64,000 nucleotides of DNA. It comes from Rhynchosporium graminicola. Its lineage: Eukaryota; Ascomycota; Leotiomycetes; Helotiales; Ploettnerulaceae. This document shows, one piece after another, positions 1 through 9,907 of this stretch. The first letter of the stretch is position 1; every line of letters begins with the position of its first letter. The stretch covers positions 124,001 to 188,000 of the forward strand of contig FJUW01000064.1 in NCBI GenBank assembly GCA_900074885.1, in the 5' to 3' direction. A program made the translations under genes and the position numbers. Below the pieces are notes generated by a model that searched no databases, was not told where the DNA came from, and saw only the letters and a list, made by a program, of their open reading frames with translations.

Positions 1-452
1 CTTGTACTTCTGGCAAATAAGTACAGATAACTACACTTGTGATCGGGAAAATAAACTGGTTCGTGACGATGATTCCCGAGAATATGTCTCAAGGTGGCGC
101 TTATGGCGAAAAGCTCGGCGACTTCTTCGCACTGTGAGAAAGTTCGGGGGACGTAACAGGCGATGTTTCGCCAGAATTTGGGAGCGAAGGAGACGCTGGA
201 GACGGGTTGGACGTGGTTGTATATCTGGGACCAGGCGCAGCCACCGCTGCTATAAACTACTAAAGAGCGTGTATTGTGGGCGAGGTATGCGAGTTCGAGC
301 TCCGTGTTTTTCTCGCACGCTTCGCCATGCTTTGGAACTATTCCAGTAGCGTCGAGTTTACATCTTGAAGAATGTTTTCTGGTTGCCAGATTAATTTGCT
401 TGAATTTCTGTATTGATATTTTCGGATCATCTTCAGGACAACAGGTAGACAT
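1..452 (-). CDS. Partial unknown protein, 3' end beyond the left edge
   Basis: An uninterrupted reading frame starts at ATG 452-450 on the minus strand and stays open for 150 codons to the window edge, so only the N-terminal part is visible. The protein starts MSTCCPEDDP and is rich in charged residues, then has Trp/Cys-containing stretches (CAWSQIYNHV, APKFWRNIACYV). An in-frame TGA lies upstream, at about 570, which leaves 452 as the first Met unless there is a 5' exon. I do not recognise a family. Codon use looks normal, and the frame is far longer than the competing frames here. It is divergent from the transcription factor that starts at 1107. The gene call is moderately sure; the function is unknown. 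Confidence 0.5.
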   Translation of the reverse strand, partial: MSTCCPEDDPKISIQKFKQINLATRKHSSRCKLDATGIVPKHGEACEKNTELELAYLAHNTRSLVVYSSGGCAWSQIYNHVQPVSSVSFAPKFWRNIACYVPRTFSQCEEVAELFAISATLRHILGNHRHEPVYFPDHKCSYLYLFARST

Positions 453-1106
453 TCGAGGAGGTAGTGTAACCTTCTTCTGTTTCCTTAATAAGTACCGTCG
501 GGAAAGATTATTACTATTGGCCTTCCGAAGGATCTTTTGGTATTGCTGAAATACTTTCAGGATGGAATGTCATCTAGGAACCTCGCTTGAGAGAAATCAC
601 GACTTCTATCTATCACGAAGAAGCTAATGCTTGACACTTCTTCAAAACTTTTTGAAAAGATTAACGGTATCTGTTTGCTCGGTCTTAGGCATATGCGAAT
701 GGCGACAAACTTCAATTATGGGACTGAAGAGATTCGTCCCCGGCCATGTAAACTCGTTACCGAAGATTTTCACCTGGGCCAAGTCTTCGAATGTTTGCAT
801 GGCTTTGGAATGTTTGGTGCAAGTCCTCTAACATGTCGGCAACCTCACTTTCTTAAACCTAGGCATGTTATCAAATTAGTCCTCTAATTCCATAGTGACC
901 ACAAAATGAACTATGACTTTATAGGTAAGCAAGTCCTCGCTTTCGCTGAAGACTCGCCCAGAATCCGCATCATGTGGTACACATGTGACCCTGGTCATTT
1001 ATTGGTTTGTCATCCCTTGTTTTCCATCTCTAGGTGCAAAGCGGGCTCCAGTCACACGCACAAACCATCGAATCAACACCCAGTTTCATCTCAAATAGAC
1101 GTGAAC
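453..1106. other. Intergenic region between divergent genes
   Basis: About 650 bp separate the start of the partial left gene from the start of the Zn2Cys6 regulator. Only short, unsupported frames occur, so it is presumably a shared 5' regulatory region. I see no clear motif. Confidence 0.4.
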
Positions 1107-2938
1107 ATGGACTCGGCAATTCAAGATGCGACAATTTTATCCTTTAATGTGTGTCAACGATGTAAGCATCGCAAGAAGAAGTGTGACAGAGCGTTACCGG
1201 GATGTTCACGATGTAGCAGGTATGTAACTCACAACAGTGTGACACTTCCTAATTACTGACAAAATTCTAGACTTCATATGCCATGTCATTTCAACTTTCC
1301 GCAACCATACGGTCTTTCAACACCACCAGAGTCCGTAAATACAAACACGAATGAAGTGAGCAGTAATGCTGTCTCAGTTCTTCAAAGCCATGAGCGCAAC
1401 CTACTTCCAGAATTGCTAGATGGGTTCTCCTTTATCGCACCTCAGTCCGCATTCCAGACTTCCTCTGGAGAGTACACAATCCTCAGTCTAGATGAGCAAC
1501 TTACGACACATTGCTGGTCCATCGTCAACCGCAACGGAGGAAAAGATGGTGTCCTTTCCGCTTGTGGCATATATTTAAACTTCGTTCACCCATGGCTTCC
1601 CATTCTATCCAAGGAAACCCTATTCGATCACATACTGTCGCAACATAGTGCACCAAAGGGAGATACTGCTATCTTGGTAGTAACGATACATCTTTTGAGC
1701 CAGCTATATCAAACGATGCCTACCAAGAGAAATAAGGTCGACCAGCTGTATCATACTACGAAAGGATTTTATGGGTTTTGGTTATCTACAGGAAGGCTGT
1801 CTATTGAATTGATCCAGGCAGGCATCTTGTTAGCGATTTATGAACACAGTCAGGCTCTCCATGATGCTACTTACCTGACCTTGGCGGCTTGTGCTAGGAT
1901 GGGATACATTCTGGGATTTGACAAGACTTTATCTCATGATTTCCAACCAAATGCTGGAGAAGAAGCTACCATGTCGCAACAGAGACAGGTATGGTGGAGC
2001 ATTATAATTCTTGAAAGGTAAGAAGTGCTTTTCCCCGAAGATATTTACCAAGCGGTGGTTCTATCTAATCGTGCACAGAATCTCAATGCTAGAATACGTC
2101 CCTAAGAAACTTCCCTTCGCCATTTCAGACCTCGACTGGTCGGACATCCTACCTTCTGGAGACGCTTTGCGGCTGCCTATCTCCTACGGCCTTGTACAAC
2201 ACGGAGATACTACCAGTCCTATTCCGGTCGACTTCAGTGTCCCAACACGCATAGCTCAAGGCGCTTATCTACTCGGCCATGTAATCGATCGTGTGCAGTC
2301 TTCGAATACTGATTCGTCATCTTGTAGTGCAGCGAAAATCGATGGCACGTTGCGAGCGTATGCGATGGATTTGCTGCAGCCGAGCGAGCATGGACATCTT
2401 TGTTGGCCGTTCGCGATCTCCTTGAGGTATGTTACGCTCTTTATTTTGATTCTGGCGATACAAGCTAAAACTTGGCACAGTGCAATTTTGATGCTCAATG
2501 CGTTCGAGATATCGATGGAGCCAAAACCGACAGAAGCCCACGAGAAAGTGATGTTCCAGGGACGTGCTATATTGGGGTTGAAGTCCGCTCTGAGGATGAT
2601 CCTCGAGAGTACCGAGAGTTCATCAAATGCTCCTGATACGGAAGTAATAAAATTGCCAATCTGGGTCTTGCATCGAGCTCAGTATGCAGCGATTTTGAGT
2701 CTCGATTTCGGAATCGTAGATGATGACGTAGAGTGGTGGATGACATATATTCAGACGGTGAAACGCATGCTGAGAGTCATGCAAGTGAGAAGCAGGCTTG
2801 CAGGTATGGTTTCCTCTTTTACTAAAATCGCCATCTATAATGAGTTCTAAAAACGCCCCAGAAACCTATCTCAAGGCAATCGAAGATGCCGAAACTCGCC
2901 GATCAAACATCCTCGCTTGCCAGGCAGCCAGTTCTTGA
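1107..2938 (+). CDS. Zn2Cys6 fungal transcription factor
   Basis: Five exons (1107-1219, 1271-2017, 2079-2426, 2481-2803, 2862-2938) join into a 535-residue protein. Residues about 16-44 form a zinc binuclear cluster with spacing C-x2-C-x6-C-x5-C-x2-C-x6-C. The sixth Cys is supplied only after splicing of the first intron, which supports the model and the start at 1107. The middle part resembles the fungal-specific regulatory domain (PF04082), with HPWLPILSKETLF and the helix around YLTLAACARMGYILGFD. All introns are 51-61 bp with GT-AG ends. The family are nuclear DNA-binding regulators. The C terminus is short, with no clear activation domain. The stop lies 3 bp from the stop of the convergent FMN reductase. 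The third intron (54 bp) has no stop and could be retained without a frameshift. Confidence 0.85.
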
Positions 2939-2941
2939 CAT

Positions 2942-3675
2942 CTAAGCCAGCTTCTCCTTCAACTCCCCAAAAGCCTTTAACAAATCATCCTTTGCCTCAA
3001 CCTTCCATTTCTCCACCACAGGTTCAATAAGCTTTCCTTCAATCGCACCCAGCAGCCCCGGACTCATATTATGGTTCGCGGGATCCGCGTCGGGAAAAGT
3101 CAACGAGACTCTCGTATCCACAACCTGCAAATGCATGCCCTCTAACGTTTTCTTCAGACTTTCATTCGCTGACATACCGCCCATAATTCCGTAGCTGACT
3201 ATCACGACTGGCTTGCCGATCCAGGCGTGGTAGAGATAATCGATGGCATTCTTTGTTCCTCCTGGAAGACCGAAATTCCACTCCGCGGTGACGAAGACGT
3301 AGCCCGCGTACTGGGCGATCTCAGCACTCCAAGCTTTGCTATGAGCGTGTACGAATTTTCCTTTTGTAGGAACCATAGCTGGCATGATGGCTTCATCTGT
3401 GCGCAACAGAAATTAGCATTTGATTCTCCCAAAATAATCTTATGAAGAAGTTAGTGCCTCAAGCAGCGAGGAGAAGGAAATCAGCGTCCTGAAAACCTAC
3501 TGAAGATGGGAAGGTTAAAGTCCGCAATATCGACGAGGTGGAAAGAGAGTGTTGGATCAGAGTTAGACTCAGTAAGGATAGACTTAATGAGAGCAGCTAC
3601 TTTGTCCCCGATACGATTAGGACGAGTGCTACCGATGATGATGCCGATTTTGTTGGCGGCGGGTGTGAGAGGCAT
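2942..3675 (-). CDS. NAD(P)H-dependent FMN reductase (flavodoxin-like fold)
   Basis: Two exons (3675-3501 and 3396-2942) encode 209 residues. The N terminus IGIIIGSTRPNRIGDKVA is the phosphate-binding loop of NADPH-dependent FMN/quinone reductases (PF03358). It is followed by the expected YVFVTAEWNFGLPGGTKNAID stretch, with the EWN-G motif next to the flavin. The 104-bp intron has a GTAGGT donor, a GCTAAT branch point and a CACAG acceptor, and joins NLPIF to NEAIMPA. The length fits the family. Such enzymes reduce FMN or quinones in the cytosol and protect against redox stress. It converges on the Zn2Cys6 factor with 3 bp between stop codons. Whether that factor controls it is unknown. Confidence 0.88.
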
Positions 3676-3837
3676 GGTTATGTTTCTGATTTTGCGGTTT
3701 GGGGTTGTGTTTGAATGGTTGAGGGAAGGGAGTGAGTCAATAGTAGAAAATTTGAGAATTTATCAAAAGCTGGTTCTTGGTAAGACGAATGATGAGAAGA
3801 GAGTATGATTTGATTCACGAAGTAGAAAGGCATCTAT

Positions 3838-3850
3838 CTCTTTATACCCC
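3838..3850 (-). promoter_or_regulatory. TATA-like box upstream of the FMN reductase
   Basis: On the minus strand the sequence reads GGGTATAAAG, about 170 bp upstream of the FMN reductase ATG at 3675. Position and sequence fit a TATA element. No experimental start site is known, so this is a candidate only. Confidence 0.3.
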
Positions 3851-3955
3851 TCCTCCCACTCAACCCAAATCCAATAATCGTGTTTGAACAGCGATATCAA
3901 CCACCAAAACATCGCTTAGCTCCCTCCAACCAATAAGAAAGGGGCGCTCATGCAA

Positions 3956-3981
3956 GGGCGGCGACGGGCGGCGACGGGCGG
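3956..3981. repeat. Short tandem repeat, 10-bp GC-rich unit
   Basis: The unit GGGCGGCGAC occurs 2.6 times in a row in the intergenic region upstream of the FMN reductase. It probably arose by slippage, and a GC-box-like regulatory role is only a guess. Confidence 0.6.
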
Positions 3982-4849
3982 AAAGTGGATCTCCTCCTTC
4001 TTCCTCTATACGATATTGCATTTCGCAGCAAAGAGACTTATATTTCGTATACTATCAATCCAAAGTCTTGGAAATAGATGTGATATGCTTACCAACCAAT
4101 GCACTGGATTTGTAAACTGTGCCGTGCAGAAACTTATGCTTTCGCTGAACAGTTACGTTGGAGAGGTTGGATACTCTGGCTTGTCTGCTGACAGGTTTCA
4201 TCTTGGAGATATGCAGGAGGGAGCTTGAAAGTTGAGCTTGAAATGAGACGCAAAATTGCTGATGGATTAAGGACTAGGAGTTCATGATTCTATATCGATT
4301 CTTTTGATGAGAGTGAAGCGAAGAAATGTAACAGTGATGGTCTCAATCACACAACGAAGTAGACTTATCTCAACACAACCGGCACATCACGCATCTTGTT
4401 GCAGTCAATGTCAAGGTAAGAAAGAAGACAAAATCGCAGTTCCAATTCATAAGCGTCATAAAATTCGTGCGTCCCTGTCTGTCAAACAGGTAAGTATCTA
4501 CCGATTGAGACCATGATATATGACCCAATAGATGTTAAGCTATTCAGACCAGCGATTAGTGATCTTCCCAATTCTTCCCGTGCATCCATGCGTACCAAAA
4601 TATCCAAAAACAGTAGCAAGAGCGCCGAGCAAACAAAATGCTTCGCAAAGCAAAAAGCAGAAACACCTCAATCGCTCTCCTTCCATGCCTCTTTGGATGC
4701 TTAATTACTGTGTTCCCGTTCCGATTCCAAACCCCGAATACGATGCTGATGTACATATCACCCTAATGCTTTTAATTTTGCCGCTTACTTTTTTCGAACC
4801 CAATGACCCCACTTCGACAAGGTCGATTCTGCCACAAATGAGTGGATAC

Positions 4850-7800
4850 CTACTCGTTTACCACATCTCTGATGCTCCACTTCCAATCATCACCCCCACG
4901 ATCAAGGTTCGCGCCAACCCACTTTTCGCACTTCCTCCTCCACCTATCCTCCTCTTCTCTCTGCCTCTTAACGAACTCTGGTCCAACGTCGAACTCTTCA
5001 CCAACAAGCCAGTCATCCTTTAATGTACTGGCGCCATCACTCTTTCTGCCTGAGACCTCATCAGATTCTTTAGTAGCATTGTCCTCGAGATCGGGTACGT
5101 CCTTGAAGACATCTTCCTCTTCATCGAAAGCGTCGAATCCGTCCATGGTATCGCCGGCATCGCTTTTGCTGTTCGCTTGCTGGCTAGGCATTTTGAGCCA
5201 GCACATTCGTTGCGGGTCGAAGACCATGCCTCCGACGACTTGAACGTTCTGGGAAGAGGTGATGTTTTGAATTAGAGCAGGGCGAGGCGTGGTATTCTCC
5301 TTTTCGCGGTACACTTGGTTCTCCTTTTCTCGGAACATGTGTGAAGGGATGGAAGCAGTGGAAGGGGACGAAGCTGGGGGGTCAAATGATGTCAGGTCGT
5401 TCTCGTTGCCTTCCCATCGATATGTGTATGGGTTGTAATACATCCCTTTGATAGATTTGGGGTTGTTAAGGTTGCCGAGCGGCTTGATGAGCTGGGGCTT
5501 TTGGGGCGGGCCTCTGATTTTCTTCGGCTTTACACTTTGTGCGTGAACATTGCTGAGACCTGTAGTAGCTGAAACTTTGGCTTTCCATTGATTCGTAAGA
5601 GCAGCAAGAGGTGCGCCTTGGGCAGATGGAGCTCGCTGGGCGATGACATGCTCTCTTGCCATTCGACTGGCGTTGGTATCACGTGCAAATCTAGGTAAGT
5701 CATCTCTAGTCCTCGCAGGTGAGTAAGGAGTCAGAGGAGCTGGAGTCGTTGTGCGTGATAGTGATGCATCTTGAGAAACTTTGTTCCGGAGATGTGATAA
5801 TTTGGGAGGCCCACGACCAATGGGCTCTTTGACGAATCTCTGCTCCGTGTCTTTGGAGGTCGGTAAGTCATCGAATCCATCCAACTCAAAGCCGTCGCCA
5901 AAATGTTTTCGACGAATAGGCTTCGTGAGGGTATGCTTAGGTGCAGCTCCCCTTGCCAATACATCAGCTCCTCTCGGCCTCCTTGGACTGGGCGACCGCA
6001 TTGTCGCCCTGGAGACAGCTCGAGAAGATGGTCGAAGTTCGATACTGGTATTTGAAGACTCGGAATCGTGCCGACGGAAATGACGGGATGTTTTGATCGT
6101 GACGTGATGTGACTGGGCGCTTGACGTTCCTGCGGGGAGGAAAGGGAGCGGATTCTTTCTTGCGTGAGACATGCTCGATTCAGCTCCAGACCTGTCTCGC
6201 TCTACAGGCGTCTTGGGCCGCGTATTGGTTCTGTTGCCATCCGTGCGGGAAGGAGGTCTCTCATAGTGAGACCTCATTGGCTTTGCTGGAGACTGTGGGA
6301 AAGAACGCATTGTGGGCATCGATCGCTTAAGCTTCAGTAATTGTGCATTGGTCGTCGTGGGTTCATTGCGGAGGGCGGTGATGGATGGCTTACTTCCCAA
6401 GTCCCTTCGGCAAGGGGTAGATGGAGCCAAAGAGTGAACCGAAACAGGCGTTGTAGGTGTTGCAATACTGGTGACTGAGGAGTGAGACGAATGACCTCCC
6501 ATCCTAGATTGAGATCTGCGACTACTTCTGAGGATAGGCCCGCCACTTTCCGAGACCGGCTCTAATGAGGATGGATGGCGTTCATGCCCGCCAAGTGGAC
6601 GAGGAAGACGTGATGTGGTAGTGATTGGCGCTGGCTTCTCCTTCTCTCTCTGCTGGTTACCAAAGATCAGAGACACGGCAGTCTTGGGACGTGTAGGGCT
6701 TGTCAGACGAGCCGACTTCATCTTGATGTTGCGATTGAGTGTGAGCTTGCTGGAATCAAAGACATCACCATCTCCGATCTCAAGACCAGTGAGGAAGTCG
6801 TCCTTTGCTTCTACACGCTGAGCAGCTTGTTTGTCCCTGGATCCATGGTCAGGCGAACGATCTTGCTGTCTCCTTTTCAAGATATCATCGAAATGAAGAG
6901 GGCCACTGGGGATTATGAGTCCATCCAGGCCTTCATCCTCGCTCTCCATGGTAAGCGAGCTTGAGACACTCGGACTGAGAGCAGTTGCCGAGGAGCTTCT
7001 GTTCGAGTTGCGATCTCTCTTCCCTCCGTGCCTAGTTCCCAAACTACCACCTTCTCCCCACTCGTCAGCATCGTCTTGTAGACTAATTGGAGTTTTGGGA
7101 ATATCCCGGCGGGTAGAGAGTCTGAGTGGTTCGTTGTCCTGCGGTAGCTTGAAGTCTTTGTCGAAGTCTCCATCTCCTTCAGCATGGCTATCTTCCTTTT
7201 GAGGAGTGGGAGGCGTGATGAGTGGTATAAGCTTAGGAACCTGTCGGCTTTTGGAAACTTTGATAGTATCTCCACCGTCACCGAAAAAGTCGTCGTCTTC
7301 CTCGTCACGGAATCGTTCGAGCATGATGTTGGCGGAAGCTGCCTTTGGTTTTATATCTGGACGGGGGCTGAGATTGAACTTCGGTGCTGGTTGCAGAGCC
7401 TTGACTGGACTTCCTTGAGTAGATCCTCCACTGACTTGTCGCAATGCATCTGGGAAATTAGACGCATCTTGTCGCTTGAAAGTCAGTCCTCCTTCACCCG
7501 GCAACTCCAGGTCTCCGTCGTCCCAGTCATCCTGTATGATCTTCTTTATTTTCCTGCCACCGAGTCGCTTTATCGTCCCGCCTTTCAGTGCCGAAGCAGG
7601 TACGTTTTGCGGTATGGGAATTCCAGCTCGCGCTGCCGAAGCCACCGCATCGAAGGTTGACTTCTCGTCGTCTCCAGCCATTTGAATATATTTTTCTTCA
7701 TCTCCATGATTGGAGTCAAAATCGGATCGTGCTGACATGCGCGAAGATACGGAATCCCGGTGGTGTGATGTAGCTGTCGTTGCCAATGATGCGCTTCGAA

Positions 7801-7900
7801 ATGTAAAATCATCTCCGCCAATATCCAGGTCGTCATCATCCCAACACTCCATCGGTTCCTCCACTAACGCCTTACGCGGCTTCAATGTTAATTGCTCCAT
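4850..7900 (-). CDS. byr4: Byr4/Bfa1-type two-component GAP, cytokinesis regulator
   Basis: A single 1016-residue frame. The N terminus has the acidic block ECWDDDDLDIGGDDFTFR (about residues 19-35), and residues 108-135 carry KRLGGRKIKKIIQDDWDD, both typical of Byr4/Bfa1. A long Ser/Thr/Pro-rich disordered middle follows. The C-terminal third has the conserved pair MYYNPYTYRWEGNEND and VVGGMVFDPQRMCWLKM, then acidic VFKDVPDLEDN and WLVGEEFDVGPEFVKRQRE. In fission and budding yeast this protein acts with Cdc16/Bub2 at spindle poles as the GAP for the Spg1/Tem1 GTPase that triggers septation. The length suits filamentous fungi. No introns are apparent. It is divergent from the XRCC4-like gene. 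Confidence 0.87.
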   Translation of the reverse strand: MEQLTLKPRKALVEEPMECWDDDDLDIGGDDFTFRSASLATTATSHHRDSVSSRMSARSDFDSNHGDEEKYIQMAGDDEKSTFDAVASAARAGIPIPQNVPASALKGGTIKRLGGRKIKKIIQDDWDDGDLELPGEGGLTFKRQDASNFPDALRQVSGGSTQGSPVKALQPAPKFNLSPRPDIKPKAASANIMLERFRDEEDDDFFGDGGDTIKVSKSRQVPKLIPLITPPTPQKEDSHAEGDGDFDKDFKLPQDNEPLRLSTRRDIPKTPISLQDDADEWGEGGSLGTRHGGKRDRNSNRSSSATALSPSVSSSLTMESEDEGLDGLIIPSGPLHFDDILKRRQQDRSPDHGSRDKQAAQRVEAKDDFLTGLEIGDGDVFDSSKLTLNRNIKMKSARLTSPTRPKTAVSLIFGNQQREKEKPAPITTTSRLPRPLGGHERHPSSLEPVSESGGPILRSSRRSQSRMGGHSSHSSVTSIATPTTPVSVHSLAPSTPCRRDLGSKPSITALRNEPTTTNAQLLKLKRSMPTMRSFPQSPAKPMRSHYERPPSRTDGNRTNTRPKTPVERDRSGAESSMSHARKNPLPFLPAGTSSAQSHHVTIKTSRHFRRHDSESSNTSIELRPSSRAVSRATMRSPSPRRPRGADVLARGAAPKHTLTKPIRRKHFGDGFELDGFDDLPTSKDTEQRFVKEPIGRGPPKLSHLRNKVSQDASLSRTTTPAPLTPYSPARTRDDLPRFARDTNASRMAREHVIAQRAPSAQGAPLAALTNQWKAKVSATTGLSNVHAQSVKPKKIRGPPQKPQLIKPLGNLNNPKSIKGMYYNPYTYRWEGNENDLTSFDPPASSPSTASIPSHMFREKENQVYREKENTTPRPALIQNITSSQNVQVVGGMVFDPQRMCWLKMPSQQANSKSDAGDTMDGFDAFDEEEDVFKDVPDLEDNATKESDEVSGRKSDGASTLKDDWLVGEEFDVGPEFVKRQREEEDRWRRKCEKWVGANLDRGGDDWKWSIRDVVNE

Positions 7901-8655
7901 CTCAGTGGGTTTTGCTGCAAAATTTTAAGGTCAGGGTATGCGCTGGAAGATAAAGTTGGTAGACTCCGGTCAAGCTATCAAGGTAGCTGTCTGGATGCGA
8001 GAAGCAGAATCGCGTAATTATCGAGGCCGTAATGTCATGTCCATTAGTATTGTAGCGGCTTTGGTGGTTTTGATAGTGTTGCTGGTTTATTGGTTCTGTT
8101 GGTGGAAAGTGCACTTGTGGTGGTGTCGTCGCTGTGTATTATTTGTATTCGCTGGTTGCTGGGCCCAATTTTCTGTGTTCTGTCCCCACCGCCGGTCTCA
8201 ATACTCCCACAGATGCCCAGCAGGCAGCCGTTCTGGTCGTTGGGCGAGCAGCACTGCGGAGGTGTTGAGATGTTGATTGAAGTTCAAAGTCGTTTCAAGA
8301 GCGAAAAAGGGGCGGGTCGTGGTAGTGTGGCCGTACCGATTGCTGATTGCTGATATCGGGATGGCTGGCGTGTTGAAGGCTGGCGTCAGGATTTGACGTC
8401 CATGCCAAGAGACTAACCAGTCACGTGATATGTAAGACACGAAAAGTCGCGTCGCGCCTGCCTTGAGCCTGCTCCGCTCTACTGCATTGTGATGGTCGTA
8501 TGCCGTGTGTGATCTTCCATACAATCCTCTCGGCCTCAAGTTGATTCAACACTACTTCCTTCCTCAGTACGGCGACCTGTGTCCGAATTAATAGCTTGTC
8601 TTCCTCCAATCTTGAATGCCACAAATTCATCCCAGGCCAGGATCATATCAAGAAC
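7901..8655. other. Divergent promoter region, Byr4 and XRCC4-like genes
   Basis: About 750 bp between two divergent starts, with no supported gene. It contains a CRE-like TGACGTC at 8394-8400 and a TCACGTGA E-box at 8421-8428. Confidence 0.4.
8421..8428. promoter_or_regulatory. TCACGTGA palindrome (E-box) in a divergent promoter
   Basis: The perfect palindrome TCACGTGA lies 228 bp upstream of the XRCC4-like start, with a CRE-like TGACGTC 21 bp before it. bHLH factors of the Cbf1/CPF1 type bind such sites. The same palindrome occurs upstream of the WLM protease gene. Confidence 0.35.
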
Positions 8656-9907
8656 ATGGACCCTATATTGATTAAGGTTCCCCGCCCTGATCACGGGGCG
8701 GACTCGGACTTCGTTCTTCTACATGTTGCATCTGCAGGAGGAAAATTGCTGGACTTGAATTTGATTGGCACTGAGAATGATAACATCTACACTTTTTCAT
8801 GTAAGAGACCCCAGATCGGCCGGCGCGGGCCAGCCCTCGGCCTCGACCTCCCGCGTGGTGCATTAATCCGTAAATTAATCAAATTTCGGGATGTTTTAGT
8901 GAAACAAAATCAGACGCACAAACTCAAGGACAAGAAAGTCACTCAGGAAGAATGGGAAACAACTCTCTCGGCTTTTCTACTTGGTACAGATCCGCAGGGT
9001 GAGCCTGTTGATGCTCCGGAGGGACTAGAAGCAGTGGCCAGTTTACAACCTGGGCCAGGAGATGTGCCGAAATCAATTACTGTCGTTATACAACGGAATA
9101 TAGAAGGAATAACGGCAAGAGATTGATCCTTCAGACAGCAATAATCAGCTGATACGGTATTAGCAAAAACTTGGTTCGATAGTTCTTCCGACAGACCCTG
9201 ATGGTGATGGCGATTTGTACGAGTGGTGTTCAGAGAATGTTGTGGCGAATCGAAAGCTCACTCAGAAACTACAGGCATCCAAAGCAAAGCTCTTAGATAA
9301 GGACGCACAGATCAAAAGGTTGGAAGAGAGCCTCGCAGAACTGGTCAAGGCGAAGAACGACAACGATACACAACTTCTGGAAAAATTCTCCCTGTTGCTG
9401 AATGAGAAGAAACTCAAGATCAGAGACCAGCAAAGGCTTTTGCAAAGCTCAAATGTCGATCCTGCGCAACTGAAAGAGCTTGAAGAGGCTGGGACAAGAT
9501 CACGATCACGATCAGCAGGTCCTTCTCGAACGGGCAAGCGAAAGGTCATAGAAGTAGAAGAAGAGGATTTTAAAGATGGCGTCGATAAAATGGATGTTGA
9601 CGACGAAGCCACAGCCAAGGATTCCGACCAAGAACCCGCCAGAGATTCTGGGGAGGAAACCGCAGATGAGAGAACAGCCAGCGAAGCTTCAGAGGACGAG
9701 GAACCACCGGTGCCCCTGTCAAAGAGAAAGACCGAAGCCAAAACCAAACAAGAGCCAAGCAGTAGTCAAGCATCCAGCTCGCGTACGTTACAAGATCAGC
9801 CAGAGCCGCCGCAAAAGCGAGAGTTGCCATTCTCAAAGAAATCACCAGCCAAAACTGCGGCGCCAGCAGATGAAGGATCCGCTACAGAATCGGATGATGA
9901 ATTATGA
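8656..9907 (+). CDS. XRCC4/Lif1-family NHEJ protein
   Basis: Two exons (8656-9114, 9164-9907) encode 400 residues. The N-terminal part is the XRCC4-type beta head: FVLLHVASAGGKLLDLNLIG, then the conserved EEWETTLSAFLLG helix, ending with GIT/QKLGSIVLPTDPDGDGDLYEW across the splice. Residues about 180-250 form a long coiled coil (KAKLLDKDAQIKRLEESLAEL), as expected for dimerisation and ligase IV binding. The acidic, Ser/Lys-rich tail is disordered. The protein should act in nuclear non-homologous end joining with DNA ligase IV. The 49-bp intron has a GC donor (ACG|GCAAGA), a CTGAT branch point and a TATTAG acceptor. No GT donor restores the frame. An in-frame Met 20 codons upstream is an alternative start. 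Confidence 0.83.

Larger units (their letters stand above)
3676..4849. other. Intergenic region, FMN reductase promoter and Byr4 3' flank
   Basis: About 1.2 kb with no supported gene. It holds a TATA-like GGTATAAAG on the minus strand around 3840-3849 upstream of the FMN reductase, a CCAAT pentamer at 3930-3934, and a short GC-rich tandem repeat. The remaining short frames lack coding character. Confidence 0.4.
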
